Assembly: GCA_004352715.1 (NCBI GenBank)
Contig: SCFE01000052.1
Location: 1,862,436 to 1,926,435, forward strand
Direction of reading: 5' to 3'
DNA length: 64,000 nt
Origin: Hofstenia miamia
Lineage: Eukaryota > Xenacoelomorpha > Acoela
The translations under genes were made by a program, and so were the position numbers. A model generated the notes under the pieces. That model made no database searches, had not been told where the DNA came from, and saw only the letters and a list, made by a program, of their open reading frames with translations. Positions 12,996-23,302 of this stretch are shown one piece after another. Numbering within the stretch: the stretch's first letter is position 1; each line of letters starts with the position of its first letter.

Positions 12996-13628
12996 GGGTG
13001 GAGTGAAAAAATGTTTTTTTTGATTTTTGAAAAACAGGGATTCTAAAGAAATGCTTCTACTTCTAGAGACACACTCTTTTATGTTTTATTTAGTTGCCAT
13101 CCTAACTGTGCTGGCTACCCCCTATTTTTACTTGTAAAAGGGCAAAATCCTCCATTTTTTAGTTATGGCCTCATACTGTACACCAATTTATAGAGCTTCA
13201 AAAATCCAAGAAAACTCATGCAAACTTTTCAAGGTTCTTACTTATTTCCCTTATCAAGAGAAGTACTTAAATTTTTCCAGTATTGAAATTGCATTATGTA
13301 AACAGTTCAATGACATAATAGTCAAATTTAATATAAATTTTAAATAGTTCTCTTAACAAGGAAATAAAGAAAACCTGAGAAAGTTTATATCAGTTTTCTT
13401 TGTTTTTTGAAGTTCTTACAAAATTTAACAAGGCATACCTCCATAACTATAAAATTAAGAGATATTTGGAAGACTTTGCTATTTTGCCTTTTTGTAAGTA
13501 AAAATAGCCTTAGCCAGCACAGTTACGAAGTCAATTACATCAAAAAATGAAAAATGTGGCGTTAAAAGTAAAAGCACCTTTTTAGAAGCCTTTTTTAAAA
13601 AATCCAAGAAACTTTTTTCGCTCAACCC
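12996..13628. repeat. 633-bp near-perfect palindrome / foldback element
   Basis: Both arms can be followed from the outer ends to near the centre (about 13310). Matching landmarks, left versus reverse-complemented right, are: GGGTGGAGTGAAAAAA and GGGTTGAGCGAAAAAA; TAACTGTGCTGGCTA in both; CTATTTTTACTT in both; AGTTATGG in both; GAGCTTCAAAAATCCAAGAA and GAACTTCAAAAAACAAAGAA; AAGAGAAGTACTTAAA and AAGAGAACTATTTAAA. I judge the arms at roughly three-quarters identity. No clear target duplication is seen. The right end lies 36 nt beyond the receptor stop codon at 13665, so a transcript of that gene would enter the palindrome. The 60-codon frame at 13165-13347 lies in the left arm and looks like chance. 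Confidence 0.85.
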
Positions 13629-13664
13629 AAATCAATTTGGCAAATAAGAGTACAAAGAATAATT

Positions 13665-14273
13665 CTACGAAAATATTTTTAGAAAAGCTTTTCTAAACAT
13701 TGAACCAGAAATCATATACAGGATGAAATTTATTGATGAATTAGTTATCATTAGTGCATTTTGAATCTGATCTACTAGCAATTGCACAGCATAATCATGC
13801 AAGTCATTAGTACTTAAGTTTAAGTTCACAGAATTAAGGACTACACTTATGCATATAAGAACACAAAATGTTAAGCTATTGACTAATAACATTATAGTCA
13901 ATCTCCGGTCAGCTATGCTATCATGACTTCGCTTCCTCAGGGTGTAAATGAAGAACACATTTGAAAAACACAAAATGCTTATAGGAATTACAAATGCAAA
14001 CACAGTTACATGGACATTCGTGTACCAAAACAAAAATACTTCGCTTGCTTTCAGTTCACAGATGGAGTTGATCATTGTAAACTTCCAAAGATTTGGTGAG
14101 CATACCCCATAGCCAAATAAGACCACACAAAAACTCAGCCTCCTAGCTAACTTCGGTTTTCCATGGGTTCTATACCATAACGGAAACTTTATTCCAACTA
14201 CTCTATCTAGTGAGAGTACGGTCATGTGTAGAATTGCTGTAAATGTGCTTCCCCACGTATGAAAGTATGATAT
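13665..14273 (-). CDS. Rhodopsin-like neuropeptide-type GPCR, exon 2 (TM3-TM7)
   Basis: Second coding exon of a 295-residue seven-helix receptor (residues 94-295). It opens at a TTTTAAG acceptor (AG at 14275-14274), in phase 0 with exon 1. The join places ISYFHTW right after the exon-1 LCK, restoring the TM3 Cys and helix. Visible landmarks are SLDRVVGI (DRY-like box, TM3 end), a Cys in extracellular loop 2 (SICEL), Pro in TM5 (FVIPIS), a TM6 without the usual CWxP, and SSINFILY in TM7 (the NPxxY position with Phe for Pro). A short helix-8-like MFRKAFLKIF follows, then the stop. The SINFILY pattern is common in FMRFamide-receptor-like and related invertebrate peptide receptors. Ligand unknown. 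The tail is very short. The 3'UTR would contain the palindrome at 12996-13628. Confidence 0.85.
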   Translation of the reverse strand: MSYFHTWGSTFTAILHMTVLSLDRVVGIKFPLWYRTHGKPKLARRLSFCVVLFGYGVCSPNLWKFTMINSICELKASEVFLFWYTNVHVTVFAFVIPISILCFSNVFFIYTLRKRSHDSIADRRLTIMLLVNSLTFCVLICISVVLNSVNLNLSTNDLHDYAVQLLVDQIQNALMITNSSINFILYMISGSMFRKAFLKIFS

Positions 14274-15239
14274 CTTAAAAGAAGAATTATGCTCATCCAA
14301 AAATTAAAAGATCAAATATTAAAAAATCTTGGGAACATTTCTCAACCAAATACAGTAATGTATAAACATCTTAGAATCCTTTTCATAAATATAGTTTTAT
14401 CTAATAAGGACACGCACAAGGTTTAAGTTTAAGGATTAAGCATTTGGGTGGGATTGCAATTCAGGCAAGCAACTTTGTTTCAGAATTAACACAATGTAAC
14501 AAAATGTCAGTTTTCTCGGCCTTATCTATGTCTTTCAATATTTCTAGACTAATTATTTAATCATATCATCGAAAAAATAGCTATGAATGATTCTTAAACA
14601 AACATCACTGGAACAACACTACACTTTCCTAATAAAGCAGCATACTAGACCACATGGGACTCCGCTTTAAATACATTTTCTCTGTGTATTTTTCAATTTC
14701 AAATCTAATAAGCGTAAAACCAAATTTATACAACAAGCATTAGTTACTAAGGATGGAATTTGAAGCCAGCAGTAATTGAAATTAATCATTAACAGTAAGA
14801 AATTCACTCATAAATTTTTTATGACAAAAATGTGATCGAATAATGTATATTCCTGGAATCAACAGAAACATTGAACAATAAGAATAAACAATTCCTTGCT
14901 ACACTGTGTAATTTTTTTACATTGAAAAAAGTCACTACATTTCTTAGCACTATTGTATTTTGTCAAAAAATTTTTCATCATATGCCAAATCGCATCATAC
15001 ATTTTTGGACATATATATTAATGTTTGCATTAACAATTCTGCATATAAATAATTTTTTTTATGCACCAGTTCAGAAAAGATGTTTCAAAAGCAATTGGAG
15101 AGATTGGAGAAGCAAGTAGACAGTCTGGGTTGAAGTTTCGATAAAGTAAGTGTGTAAAAGTGATAAGAGATGGATAACAGTGAGGAGTTCAGGAAAAACA
15201 TTACTTTTGGGAGATAAAGAAAAATTGAGCAGATGATGA

Positions 15240-16095
15240 GAAAATGAAATCAAGACAAAGGAAGGAAAACAAGAGAAAGGTAAGGAAGGTATTGCATAGG
15301 AGATTAAGATAAAATATACGTGGGCTACTTCAATGTTGATATACTCACAGGAATTTGTGGGTGGAATAGGAGTGAATTGAGAGAGCTAAGCAGAGAAATA
15401 GAAAGTTACTAGTAGCAGAAAGAGCATTCAAATCAATCCAAAATGAAGGTGTGGATAGAATTTACATACCAATGCAGCAAGGTGATAAAGGACTGAAGAA
15501 TGTTGGGACGCTGTGGAGATAGAGGCGATATTAAAGAAGTATATAGATAAGCAACATAAGGAATAACTTCTGAAGGTCTGCACTGATCTATGGAAATTAG
15601 GACAAATTTGGAGAGAAATAAGACCTACTAGAATAGGTTAGGAGCAGAGAGACAGATAAGATATAGACAGAAAGCAAAGCATTGAAAATACTGATAGAAT
15701 ACTGAAAACTGTCAGAGAAAATAGCAAAACATGATTAAGAAGAACTGAAGAGAGAGACAGAAGCCCTGATAACTGCAGCACATTAACAAGCAGTTACGAT
15801 AAACTGGGTGAAGTAGTGCGTGGAAAGAATACCTGAGGTAAGTGTAGGCTATGCAAGAAGGAAGTGGAGATAGTAGATCGACTTAGAGAAGTGTGTAAGA
15901 AATTAGCGCAGACTGAGAACAAATTCAAAAATAACAAGGGGAGCTTGAGTAAGCAGCATAGGCTAGAAGCAGGAGATTATTGGAATTCCACAAGTCACAG
16001 ATGACATAGAAAATAAGAAAATTAAAGCTACTTTGGGATTTCAACATACACACTAGCAATGCGATTGAAACAGCAAAACTAGACAACGTAGGTTA
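15240..16095 (+). pseudogene. Older fragment of the R2/R4-type LINE
   Basis: It aligns along its length with 19571-20460 of the younger copy. Shared landmarks are the AGAGAAAGGTAAGGAAGGT start, the GGGCTACTT/ATGGGCGATACTAGTGTT segment, the AGTAGCAGAAAGAGCATTCA segment, the TGTAGGCTATGCAAGAAG zinc-finger codons, and CAACATACACACTAGCAA. It covers the RT thumb-to-finger part and the start of the restriction-like endonuclease region. It is full of stops and indels, and clearly more diverged than the copy downstream. Confidence 0.75.
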
Positions 16096-17628
16096 GTGCA
16101 TTTCTTTACAACGTATATTTATGGAATACTTTTATGAGGGATGTGTTTACAAAAATTGCAAAGTAGACTATGCAAACCTTTGTGATTAAATTCATTGAAA
16201 AAAATTTCTTAGTTAAGAAATATGGTAAATTAGTCAAATCTGAAGATATATTAACGGCGAGATTTTATGCAATACTTTCTAGTTCTCTTACTGAAGATAT
16301 CTAAATTTAAACAGAGACTTACAATTTGATTGCCTAAATCTTGATTGAGGAATTTAACCTTTAGCTTCTTATATCTCAAAGCTAATAAAGATTTAAAATC
16401 TGAAAACACCACGTGATAGAGGATCTGCACTGTCACATTGATTAGCCACAGCCTCCGACTTTGCACACTGCCCGCCCCAATGAGATTTTTCCACATATAA
16501 AGAAACAGTTAAAGTATTTTGTTGCTTCCGCGTGCTCGAAACCTTATAATTACTTGAACTTGAGTTACGGATAGAATTCAAATCTTTTTTATAAAATTGC
16601 AATTTTCAATGAAAATCAGTTAATCTTTTCAATTACTTTAAGCACAAAAATACACTTTGGTACAAATTTTCAAAAATACATCCAAGTGCGCTGAACAATG
16701 GATATGTCATGATAATCAAATTTTCTAATAAATAAGTTTATGGAAAGTTCTTTGTAAAAGTGGAAACGCTTTATCACTTTAAAAGGATGAAAAACAGTTT
16801 AAGGTTAAGGAACACTAAGGTTACGTGATTATTTAAACGCCTGCTTTAAATAATTTAGAATCATTTTTTATTTGTCCCTTTTCTTCTATAAATAAAATTT
16901 TTTGAAATTTCACTATTAAGTCCATCCAATTTTCCGAAGAAGCTGATTAGAAATGATCACATTTGGTTTTACGAATCTGTTTTCAAAAAATTAACTAATT
17001 GCTCAGACGTAGATGCTAAACTAAACTCTGTAATCGTTCGTAGTTAGTCCAATTTGATTCTGTTCAGATTTAACTGTTAAAAGAATTTCTTCTTTATGTT
17101 GACGGACTTCTTAATTTGTCGTCAGTAATTGTTGATTAAAAATTTATACACAATTTCTGAATTACTTAGAAAGATAACCAATTAATGTCGTTCTCTACTG
17201 GAGATTGAGTGTTAATAATTTATATTATAAATAATAAATAGCACATAATTTATTCAATGAATTTCCTTCGTGAGGTTTGAAATAGTTTGTGTTAAGATTA
17301 CCTAATATTTTGAGAAAATACTAATAACTTTTGTAGATGTTGCAAAAGGGAGACTTCATTTGATTAAACGTAATGTTAAGAAGTCAGTTTTGGAAAAATT
17401 TCAAGGTGATATCATTTCGATCCAAAAAGATTAAAAAAGATGATCCGATTCAAATACATTTTTTGTCTTTGAGCTAGAACTTCTACTATTCCTATTTTTA
17501 AAAAAATTTTGAATTTGCAGAATTTGGCTTGAACATATTTGGATTGAGGTCATAGCATAACCAAATTTTATTATTACCGCATTTGAATTTGAACCAAATT
17601 GAATAGCAATTTAGGGAAATGGTAATAA

Positions 17629-20600
17629 TAATAATGGCCCCAGTGGCCAAGGGGTAGAACGCGAAACTGGGATCGCGGGTTCGAGCCCTGCCCCGACCCT
17701 TTCCTAATATGAAAGTGACAACGAAAGAAAAGGCCCTCAGTCCCCGGCAGGCCTTAAATGGTGAGAGTGTGTGAAAAATCTCCGGTCTAACAGATTCCAC
17801 AATCGGGAGTGTGGACTCGAGAAGTGGTAGTATAGGATCCACACAGACCAATGAACGACGGCATAAATGGACAGATGAGCAGAACAGAACAGCACTGGAG
17901 TGCTATAGAAGAAGCAGGCCCGAATAGAATGTTGGAAGAATGGAGGAAGGCATGAACGGGATTAGAAGTTACAGAGCAGAGGCTTGCAGGACAAGTGCGA
18001 AAGCTACAGTTGGATGAGAGTAGGGGGAAAAAGGGAGTTGAACAAGCTAAGCAAGGGGAAGATGAAGTGATAGACGTTGTGACAGAAGTGGCGGAAGCAA
18101 CAGAACCAGTAGACGCTGAAATTGCAGCAGCAATAAAGGAAACAATGAAGGAAGAAATAGGTGAGAGACCTAGGTTGCCAGTTCCAAGAAGAGTTAAGAA
18201 AAGCAAGCTAGCATTAGAGACAGCAAAAGTCAATAAAGTGTGGGAGAGGGTAGATGCTAGGAGTGTCACAGAAGTTAATAGCTTAGTGTATGCATGTGCA
18301 TGTGAGGTGCTGAAGAATGTAGGCATTGACAAGAAAAAAATGACTACAAGAAGATAAGAGAGACAGAAAGCCCCCATGGGATAGAAGAATTGAGAATAAA
18401 GTGGCAAGGATTAGGCATCAAATATTAAAGATCAGGACAGGTAAGACATTACAGGACAAGTGCAGGGTGGGTAAGGGCAAAACTATAGAAACTGCAAGAG
18501 AAGAGCTTAAGCAGAGATTAGTTGCAGAAGCTCAGAAACTGAGAAAATATAGGGCAAGGGCAAAGCAGGCAAGAGACAATATGAAGTTCGAGACCCAAGA
18601 AGGAAGATTCAACAAAGAACTAGATGCAGGCAAAAGGGCTACAGCTAAAGTAGGTGAGGAGGCAGTAAGGTTCTGGGAGAATATATCGGGAAGTGCGGGA
18701 CCAGAGATAGAGAGCGAGCAGATGTAGAAGGAATTCAGGCAAGAAGAAGAAGAAGCAATCACAGCTGCAAGGCTGAAGGAGGCCCTAAAGAAAATGAAGA
18801 CCTGGAAGGCACCAGGCAGAGATAATGTTCAAGTTCATGGGTATTGGCTGAAGAGGTTCACAAGTGTTCATGAGAGACTAGCAGTAGCATTGGAGGAGTG
18901 TGTGATGAGTGGGTGCCCATAGTGGATGGTTGTGGGAAGGACATTTCTGATACAGAAGGACCCAAAGAAAGGTAGTGAAGCAAGCAACTTCAGGCCAATA
19001 ACATGTCTGCCAACAATTTGGAAATAGCTAACTTCAGTGATTTCAAGTTGGCTGGCATGTTACTTAGAACAGTTGATACCAAAGGAGCAGAAGGGATGTA
19101 GAACAAAGACGAGAGGATGAAAACATCAGTGGTGGAGAATTGTAGAAAAAGAAGAAAGACAAACTTAGCAATGGCATCAATAGACTACAGAAGGCATATG
19201 ACAGCATATCACATAGGTGGGTATAGAAGACACTAGAGTCCAATGGAGTTTCACGGAAATGGGTTGAGTTTCTAGAGAGGGAGATCTGAAAGTAGCAGCC
19301 TGAGAGACAGGCACAGGTTGAGGTTTAGGTGAGGCATATTCCAGGGAGACAGCTTAGCACCACTACTGTTTGTAGTTAGCTTAATCCCTATCACAGAAAA
19401 ATTAAAGGAGACAGGCATAATGTATAAGCTGGAGAAGAATGGTAGAGTAGTGAGTCACCTATGGTACATGGATGACCTGAAGATGTATGGTAGTTCAAGG
19501 AAGATGCCGCAGAAGGTACGTTGAGACATTGGAGAAGGCAAGTAGAGATTTAGGGTTGGAGTTTGGATTAGGAAGTGAAGATGAGGCTAAGGAAAGAATA
19601 CAAGAGAAGAGTAAGGAAGGTACTACAGAAGTCAGCATTGAATGGGGAGAATAGTATAAAAGCAATTAATACATGGGCGATACTAGTGTTGAGATATTTG
19701 GCAGGAATAGTTAGATGAAACAAGATAGAACTTAGGGAGCTAGACAGGGAGACAAGGAAGGTACTAGCAGAGAGGGCTTTCAACTTAAATGGAGATGTTG
19801 ATAGGTTGTACAGGGCAAGGCATAAATGAGGAAAAGGACTGCTAAATGTGGAGGAAACTGTAGAAGACGAAGCACTATGGCTAAAAGAATACGTAGAAGC
19901 ACAACTTAGAGGGTCCCTACTGGAGGTCACTAAGGAGTTATGGAAGATAAGAACTGAGAGTGAAAGAAAGAAGGTATACCAGAGTACGATGGAATCAGAG
20001 AAACAAACAAGGTATAGGCAGAAGACTGTACGTAGAGAAAACTGGGGGAACACAGAAATGTGCGACAGAGAAGAGAGCAACAAGTGGTTAAAGAAGGCAG
20101 GACTAAAAAGAGAAACAGAAGCACTGATAATGGCAACACAGAAGCAACCAATCAGAACAAACTGAGTGAAGGAGCATATAGACAGAAGAGTAGAAGTAAG
20201 TGATAATTGTAGGCTATGTAAGAAAGAGGCGGATACAGTAGATCATCTGATTGCATGGTGTGAGAAGTTGGCACAGAATGAGTATAAATTCAGGCATGAC
20301 AAGGTGGGAAAATGGTGCACTAGAGTTTGAGCAGGCAGCATAGGTTAGAAGCAGGAGACAAGTGGTATGAGCACAAGGCACAGGGTGTCATAGAAAATGA
20401 GAAGGTTAAAATACTGTGGAACTTCAACATACAGACAAGCAAGGTGATAGAAGCACGGAGGCCAGACATAGTAGTATTAGACAAAGAGAAAAGATTGGGA
20501 ACAGTGAGAATCATAGCAGTATCAAATGACAGGAATGTAGAAAGCAAGGAGAAAGAGAAGATAGAAAAGTACAGCGAGTTGGCAGAGGAAATAGAAAGGC

Positions 20601-20841
20601 TGAAGTAGTCCCGGTAATAGTAGGCGCACTAGGAGCAGTGAGTAAAAAGCATAAGAGATACTTGGAGAAGTTGGGAGTACCAAAGTGGGGAAGAGCGGTA
20701 GCACAGAAGGCAGCATTGTTAGGTACAGCAAGAGTCCTGAGGAAATCTCTCAGACTCCCTGGGAACTGCTGAGTTCCCCGAGCTGAGAGGAATACCAGCA
20801 TGAAGCTGCGAGAAGTAAGAAGAATAGTAATATTAATAATG
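17629..20841 (+). mobile_element. R2/R4-type LINE with restriction-like endonuclease, decayed
   Basis: A 3.2-kb non-LTR retrotransposon flanked by ATGGTAATAA on both sides (17619-17628 and 20842-20851), a probable 10-bp target duplication. In order: a tRNA-like head (17636-17700), a leader, an N-terminal KWTDEQNRTALECY segment near 17862, a long charged helical region (open at 17995-18357 and 18401-18727), RT fingers (GRDNVQVHGYWLKRF near 18815), and YMDD at 19465-19476. Then come a CxxC finger (20208-20219) with downstream His/Cys, and RRPDIVVLDK (PD at 20462-20467), the restriction-like endonuclease core. The GALGAVSK and AALLGTARVLRK segments close the protein, as is usual in this group. 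Stops and frame changes make it inactive. It is GC-richer than its surroundings and antisense to the receptor gene. Confidence 0.85.
17636..17700 (+). other. tRNA-like 5' head of the LINE (Pol III A and B boxes)
   Basis: An A-box-like TGGCCAAGGGG (17644-17654) and a B-box match GGTTCGAGCCC (17678-17688) lie at tRNA spacing. A T-arm can be drawn (GCGGG, loop TTCGAGC, CCTGC), and so can a perfect 5-bp anticodon-like stem (CGCGA/TCGCG) around an 8-nt loop. The two stems overlap by three bases and the acceptor ends do not pair well, so this is tRNA-derived or tRNA-mimicking rather than a functional tRNA gene. It begins within a few bases of the element's 5' boundary, suggesting an internal promoter. 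Confidence 0.6.
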
Positions 20842-20916
20842 ATGGTAATAACAGCAATATTTCTAGTAAATATATGAATAATAATAACATTTATAGAAAT
20901 ATGTAACTATGCATAC

Positions 20917-21195
20917 CTTGCACAAAACTTCATTCAAATTTGCAAGTCTAAAACTAAAGAAAGTTTCGCCAAATCCCACAAAGCCATCTGTAATTATATT
21001 TACTGTATCCCAAATTGCTTGACATTTAATCAATGTAATGGAAGAATTTTGAATCTTCAATCTTTGGGCAGTTAAATAGCAAAGCGTATTTAAAATTGTG
21101 CCCATAATGCAAATCACGAAACAGAGGAAACCGATATAGTTAGCCAATCGATACTCAATGTAGTCGTGTATGCGGGAATTATTGTATCTTTGCAT
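20917..21195 (-). CDS. Rhodopsin-like neuropeptide-type GPCR, exon 1 (TM1 to start of TM3)
   Basis: First coding exon (residues 1-93). The ATG at 21195-21193 is preceded in frame by a TAA 15 nt upstream, which supports this start; TTTCATTTAG just before it could alternatively be an acceptor for a 5'UTR intron. There is a short hydrophilic N-terminus with an NNS glycosylation sequon, then TM1 (GFLCFVICIMGTILNTLCY with the conserved Asn). TM2 contains IWDT (conserved Asp), and LNEVLCK carries the TM3 Cys that normally bonds to loop 2. The exon ends TGC AAG at 20917, followed by GTATGC (donor), phase 0. The LINE's 3' end (20841) lies only 75 bp inside the intron. Plasma-membrane receptor; the peptide ligand cannot be named. 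Confidence 0.8.
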
Positions 21196-21199
21196 TTCT

Positions 21200-22555
21200 A
21201 AATGAAATTATGTGGGCAATGGTGCTGAAGCAGAAAGTCCGGCAAGATCATGCAATTCTGAATAATTTCACAAGACAAAAATATTTACCATTAGAAAAGT
21301 TGTTGCTCATTCTATTCTATAAAATAGTATACATTAGGGGACGGTAATACACTTCATGCATTCGAAACATACATCCAACATTGAGCACCTACACAACCAT
21401 TCACTCAAACATTGATTATATTATTATATATTGTACATATTAATTTGTAGTTAATTATTTGTTTATGTTTTATTTTTTGTCATGTGTTAGTTTGTAGATT
21501 TTTGTAAACATATATTGCGCAATATATTTGCTCTGACTCTTAATCACATATTTACAACGATGGGCAGAAACTTGAAACAAGAAGGAAAATGAAATCTTAA
21601 AAATGAGTTCAAGATTTTCTTAATTTATCTCTAATATTCCTTAATGAAATTATTTAGTAACTAGAACATTTAAAGATGTAAGTTTTTAATATTTTTTGTC
21701 TCAGCAATATCAAACTCTTCCTAAAATAGCTGAAATCACTTACTGTATATTTAACTGACAACGTCATCAAAAAAAAATTCTCAACAGAAGAACATTGCTA
21801 GATAAGATTTGGGAAAATTCAAAATTAAAATCAATATCATGATTTGTTGAAGAGATATAGATAATGTCAACCTGGTCAAGATAAGATTAGAACACTTTCA
21901 GTTTTGTAAGTTATAAAAAGCAGCATATTAGCAATAAGAAATAGTGTTTTGATGTACACGTAGTTATGTATTTACCAAATTCATTAATATGACCTTTATA
22001 TTTATAATGAGTTAATTCGACAGCTAACGACATTTTATGGCGAGGCATTATTAAAGCTTTTCAAAAGGCTTAGTATGAAACTTGGAACTTCATCAAATAA
22101 CAATCAAAGTTGAAAAGTTAAATAAACACATGCATGGAAATTTTTGGATTTATCATATTGAAAATGTAAGAAAATATTTTTTTTGAAACATTGCATACAT
22201 TTGTGTCGAATTTTATTATCAAGTGAATAATAAATTATGCAGTACTTTCTAGTAGAAAAGAGGGTGAGGCGCCGTGCCCTCCCTCAAAAGTGCAAAGCAA
22301 AATATGTCACTGTACTACATTTCTGGAAAATATTGAAATAGTAAAAATATTAAAAACATAAATTTGGATGCATGCAAAAGTTAACCGGAAATGTGTACAA
22401 TGTGAATTTTTTGTTAACGTCGTCAGCGTCACTATATGAAAACCACAAAAAAGCTTCACCTTTTTTGTATTATTAGTTTATATTATAGGTGATACAACTA
22501 ATACGCACACATAAAATTTTTGCTCAAAATCAATTTTAATTGATTTTTATGAGAA

Positions 22556-22591
<36 letters not shown>

Positions 22592-23300
22592 GTACTGTAG
22601 TTAACATTAATCCTGGAGGTCATTTCAAAAAATGTACTGCATGGTAAGTAGCTCATATATTTTAAATAAATTTTTCACCACTTATAATCTAATTGTAGGA
22701 CTGAATTAGATTAGTCATTAATTTGTACTGATATTTGTACTTTTTGAGGTAGGGGTCCAAATTGACCCATGCTGCGGTTATAGAGTATGAAAATGTCGGC
22801 TTCTAGTGTTAAAGTATTTGTGAAGAACCTCATAAATTATTGAAATTTTCGCAAAATGTGATTAAATTTTGATTAGCTTGGAAATATATAATCGCTTATA
22901 ATATTTTTACAAAATAATTGAACCGCCCTACATTCGTAATTTTCTAGGACCGCGTCTGGCCACATCTGTCATTGAATTGTACTTACTCAATAATTTTATT
23001 TCGAGAAGAGACCATTTCAAGACGCACTTAAAAACACTAAAACTAGTAAATATTATACTACTGCCATACCATTGATTGAAAGGTATTTCAATTAGAGGCA
23101 ACTATATGCAAAAGTAGAAATTTTGAATTAAGTATCAAAATATATAACATGTATAAGTAGTATAAATGCATTGTGAAATTTATCTATAATGCAAGGTTTC
23201 AAGAATGTAGCTTTTGTTATCCCCTTTATGTATACTGACGTATTGAAAATATAAATCAATCAATTGTAAACATCATATACCAACAACAATGTTAGTTACA
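21200..23300. other. AT-rich stretch upstream of the receptor, no gene recognised
   Basis: This would hold the receptor promoter and any 5'UTR exon, but no core-promoter element stands out from the AT-rich background. A TA tract lies at 22559-22588. GGCGCCGTGCCCTCCCTCAA near 22268 resembles the G/C-rich ends of hAT-like MITEs but is unpaired. Confidence 0.5.
22559..22588. repeat. TA microsatellite
   Basis: About 30 bp of alternating TA. Confidence 0.9.
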
Positions 23301-23302
23301 CA

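Larger units (their letters stand above)
14274..20916 (-). other. Receptor intron carrying two antisense LINE copies
   Basis: A 6.6-kb intron between the two receptor exons, bounded on the minus strand by GTATGC (donor) and TTTTAAG (acceptor), both in phase 0. It contains two plus-strand copies of one LINE family: an old fragment at about 15240-16095 and a longer one at 17629-20841. Between 16100 and 17600 I recognise nothing. The minus-strand frames at 16251-16602 have no family resemblance. Confidence 0.8.

Noticed and set aside
13165-13347. 60-codon frame starting MASYCTPIYRASK
   Set aside because: It lies wholly within one arm of the palindrome and has no family motif; the other arm does not conserve the frame.
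16251-16602. Two overlapping minus-strand frames in the receptor intron
   Set aside because: No recognisable domain; acceptor and donor contexts are not convincing; they do not improve the receptor model.
17636-17700. Functional tRNA gene
   Set aside because: The B box and two stems are good, but the acceptor stem does not pair and the T and anticodon stems overlap. A tRNA-like element head fits better.
17498-18407. Long minus-strand frames rich in Leu/Ser/Thr over the LINE
   Set aside because: Shadow frames of the plus-strand LINE; the same holds for minus-strand frames at 19568-20801.
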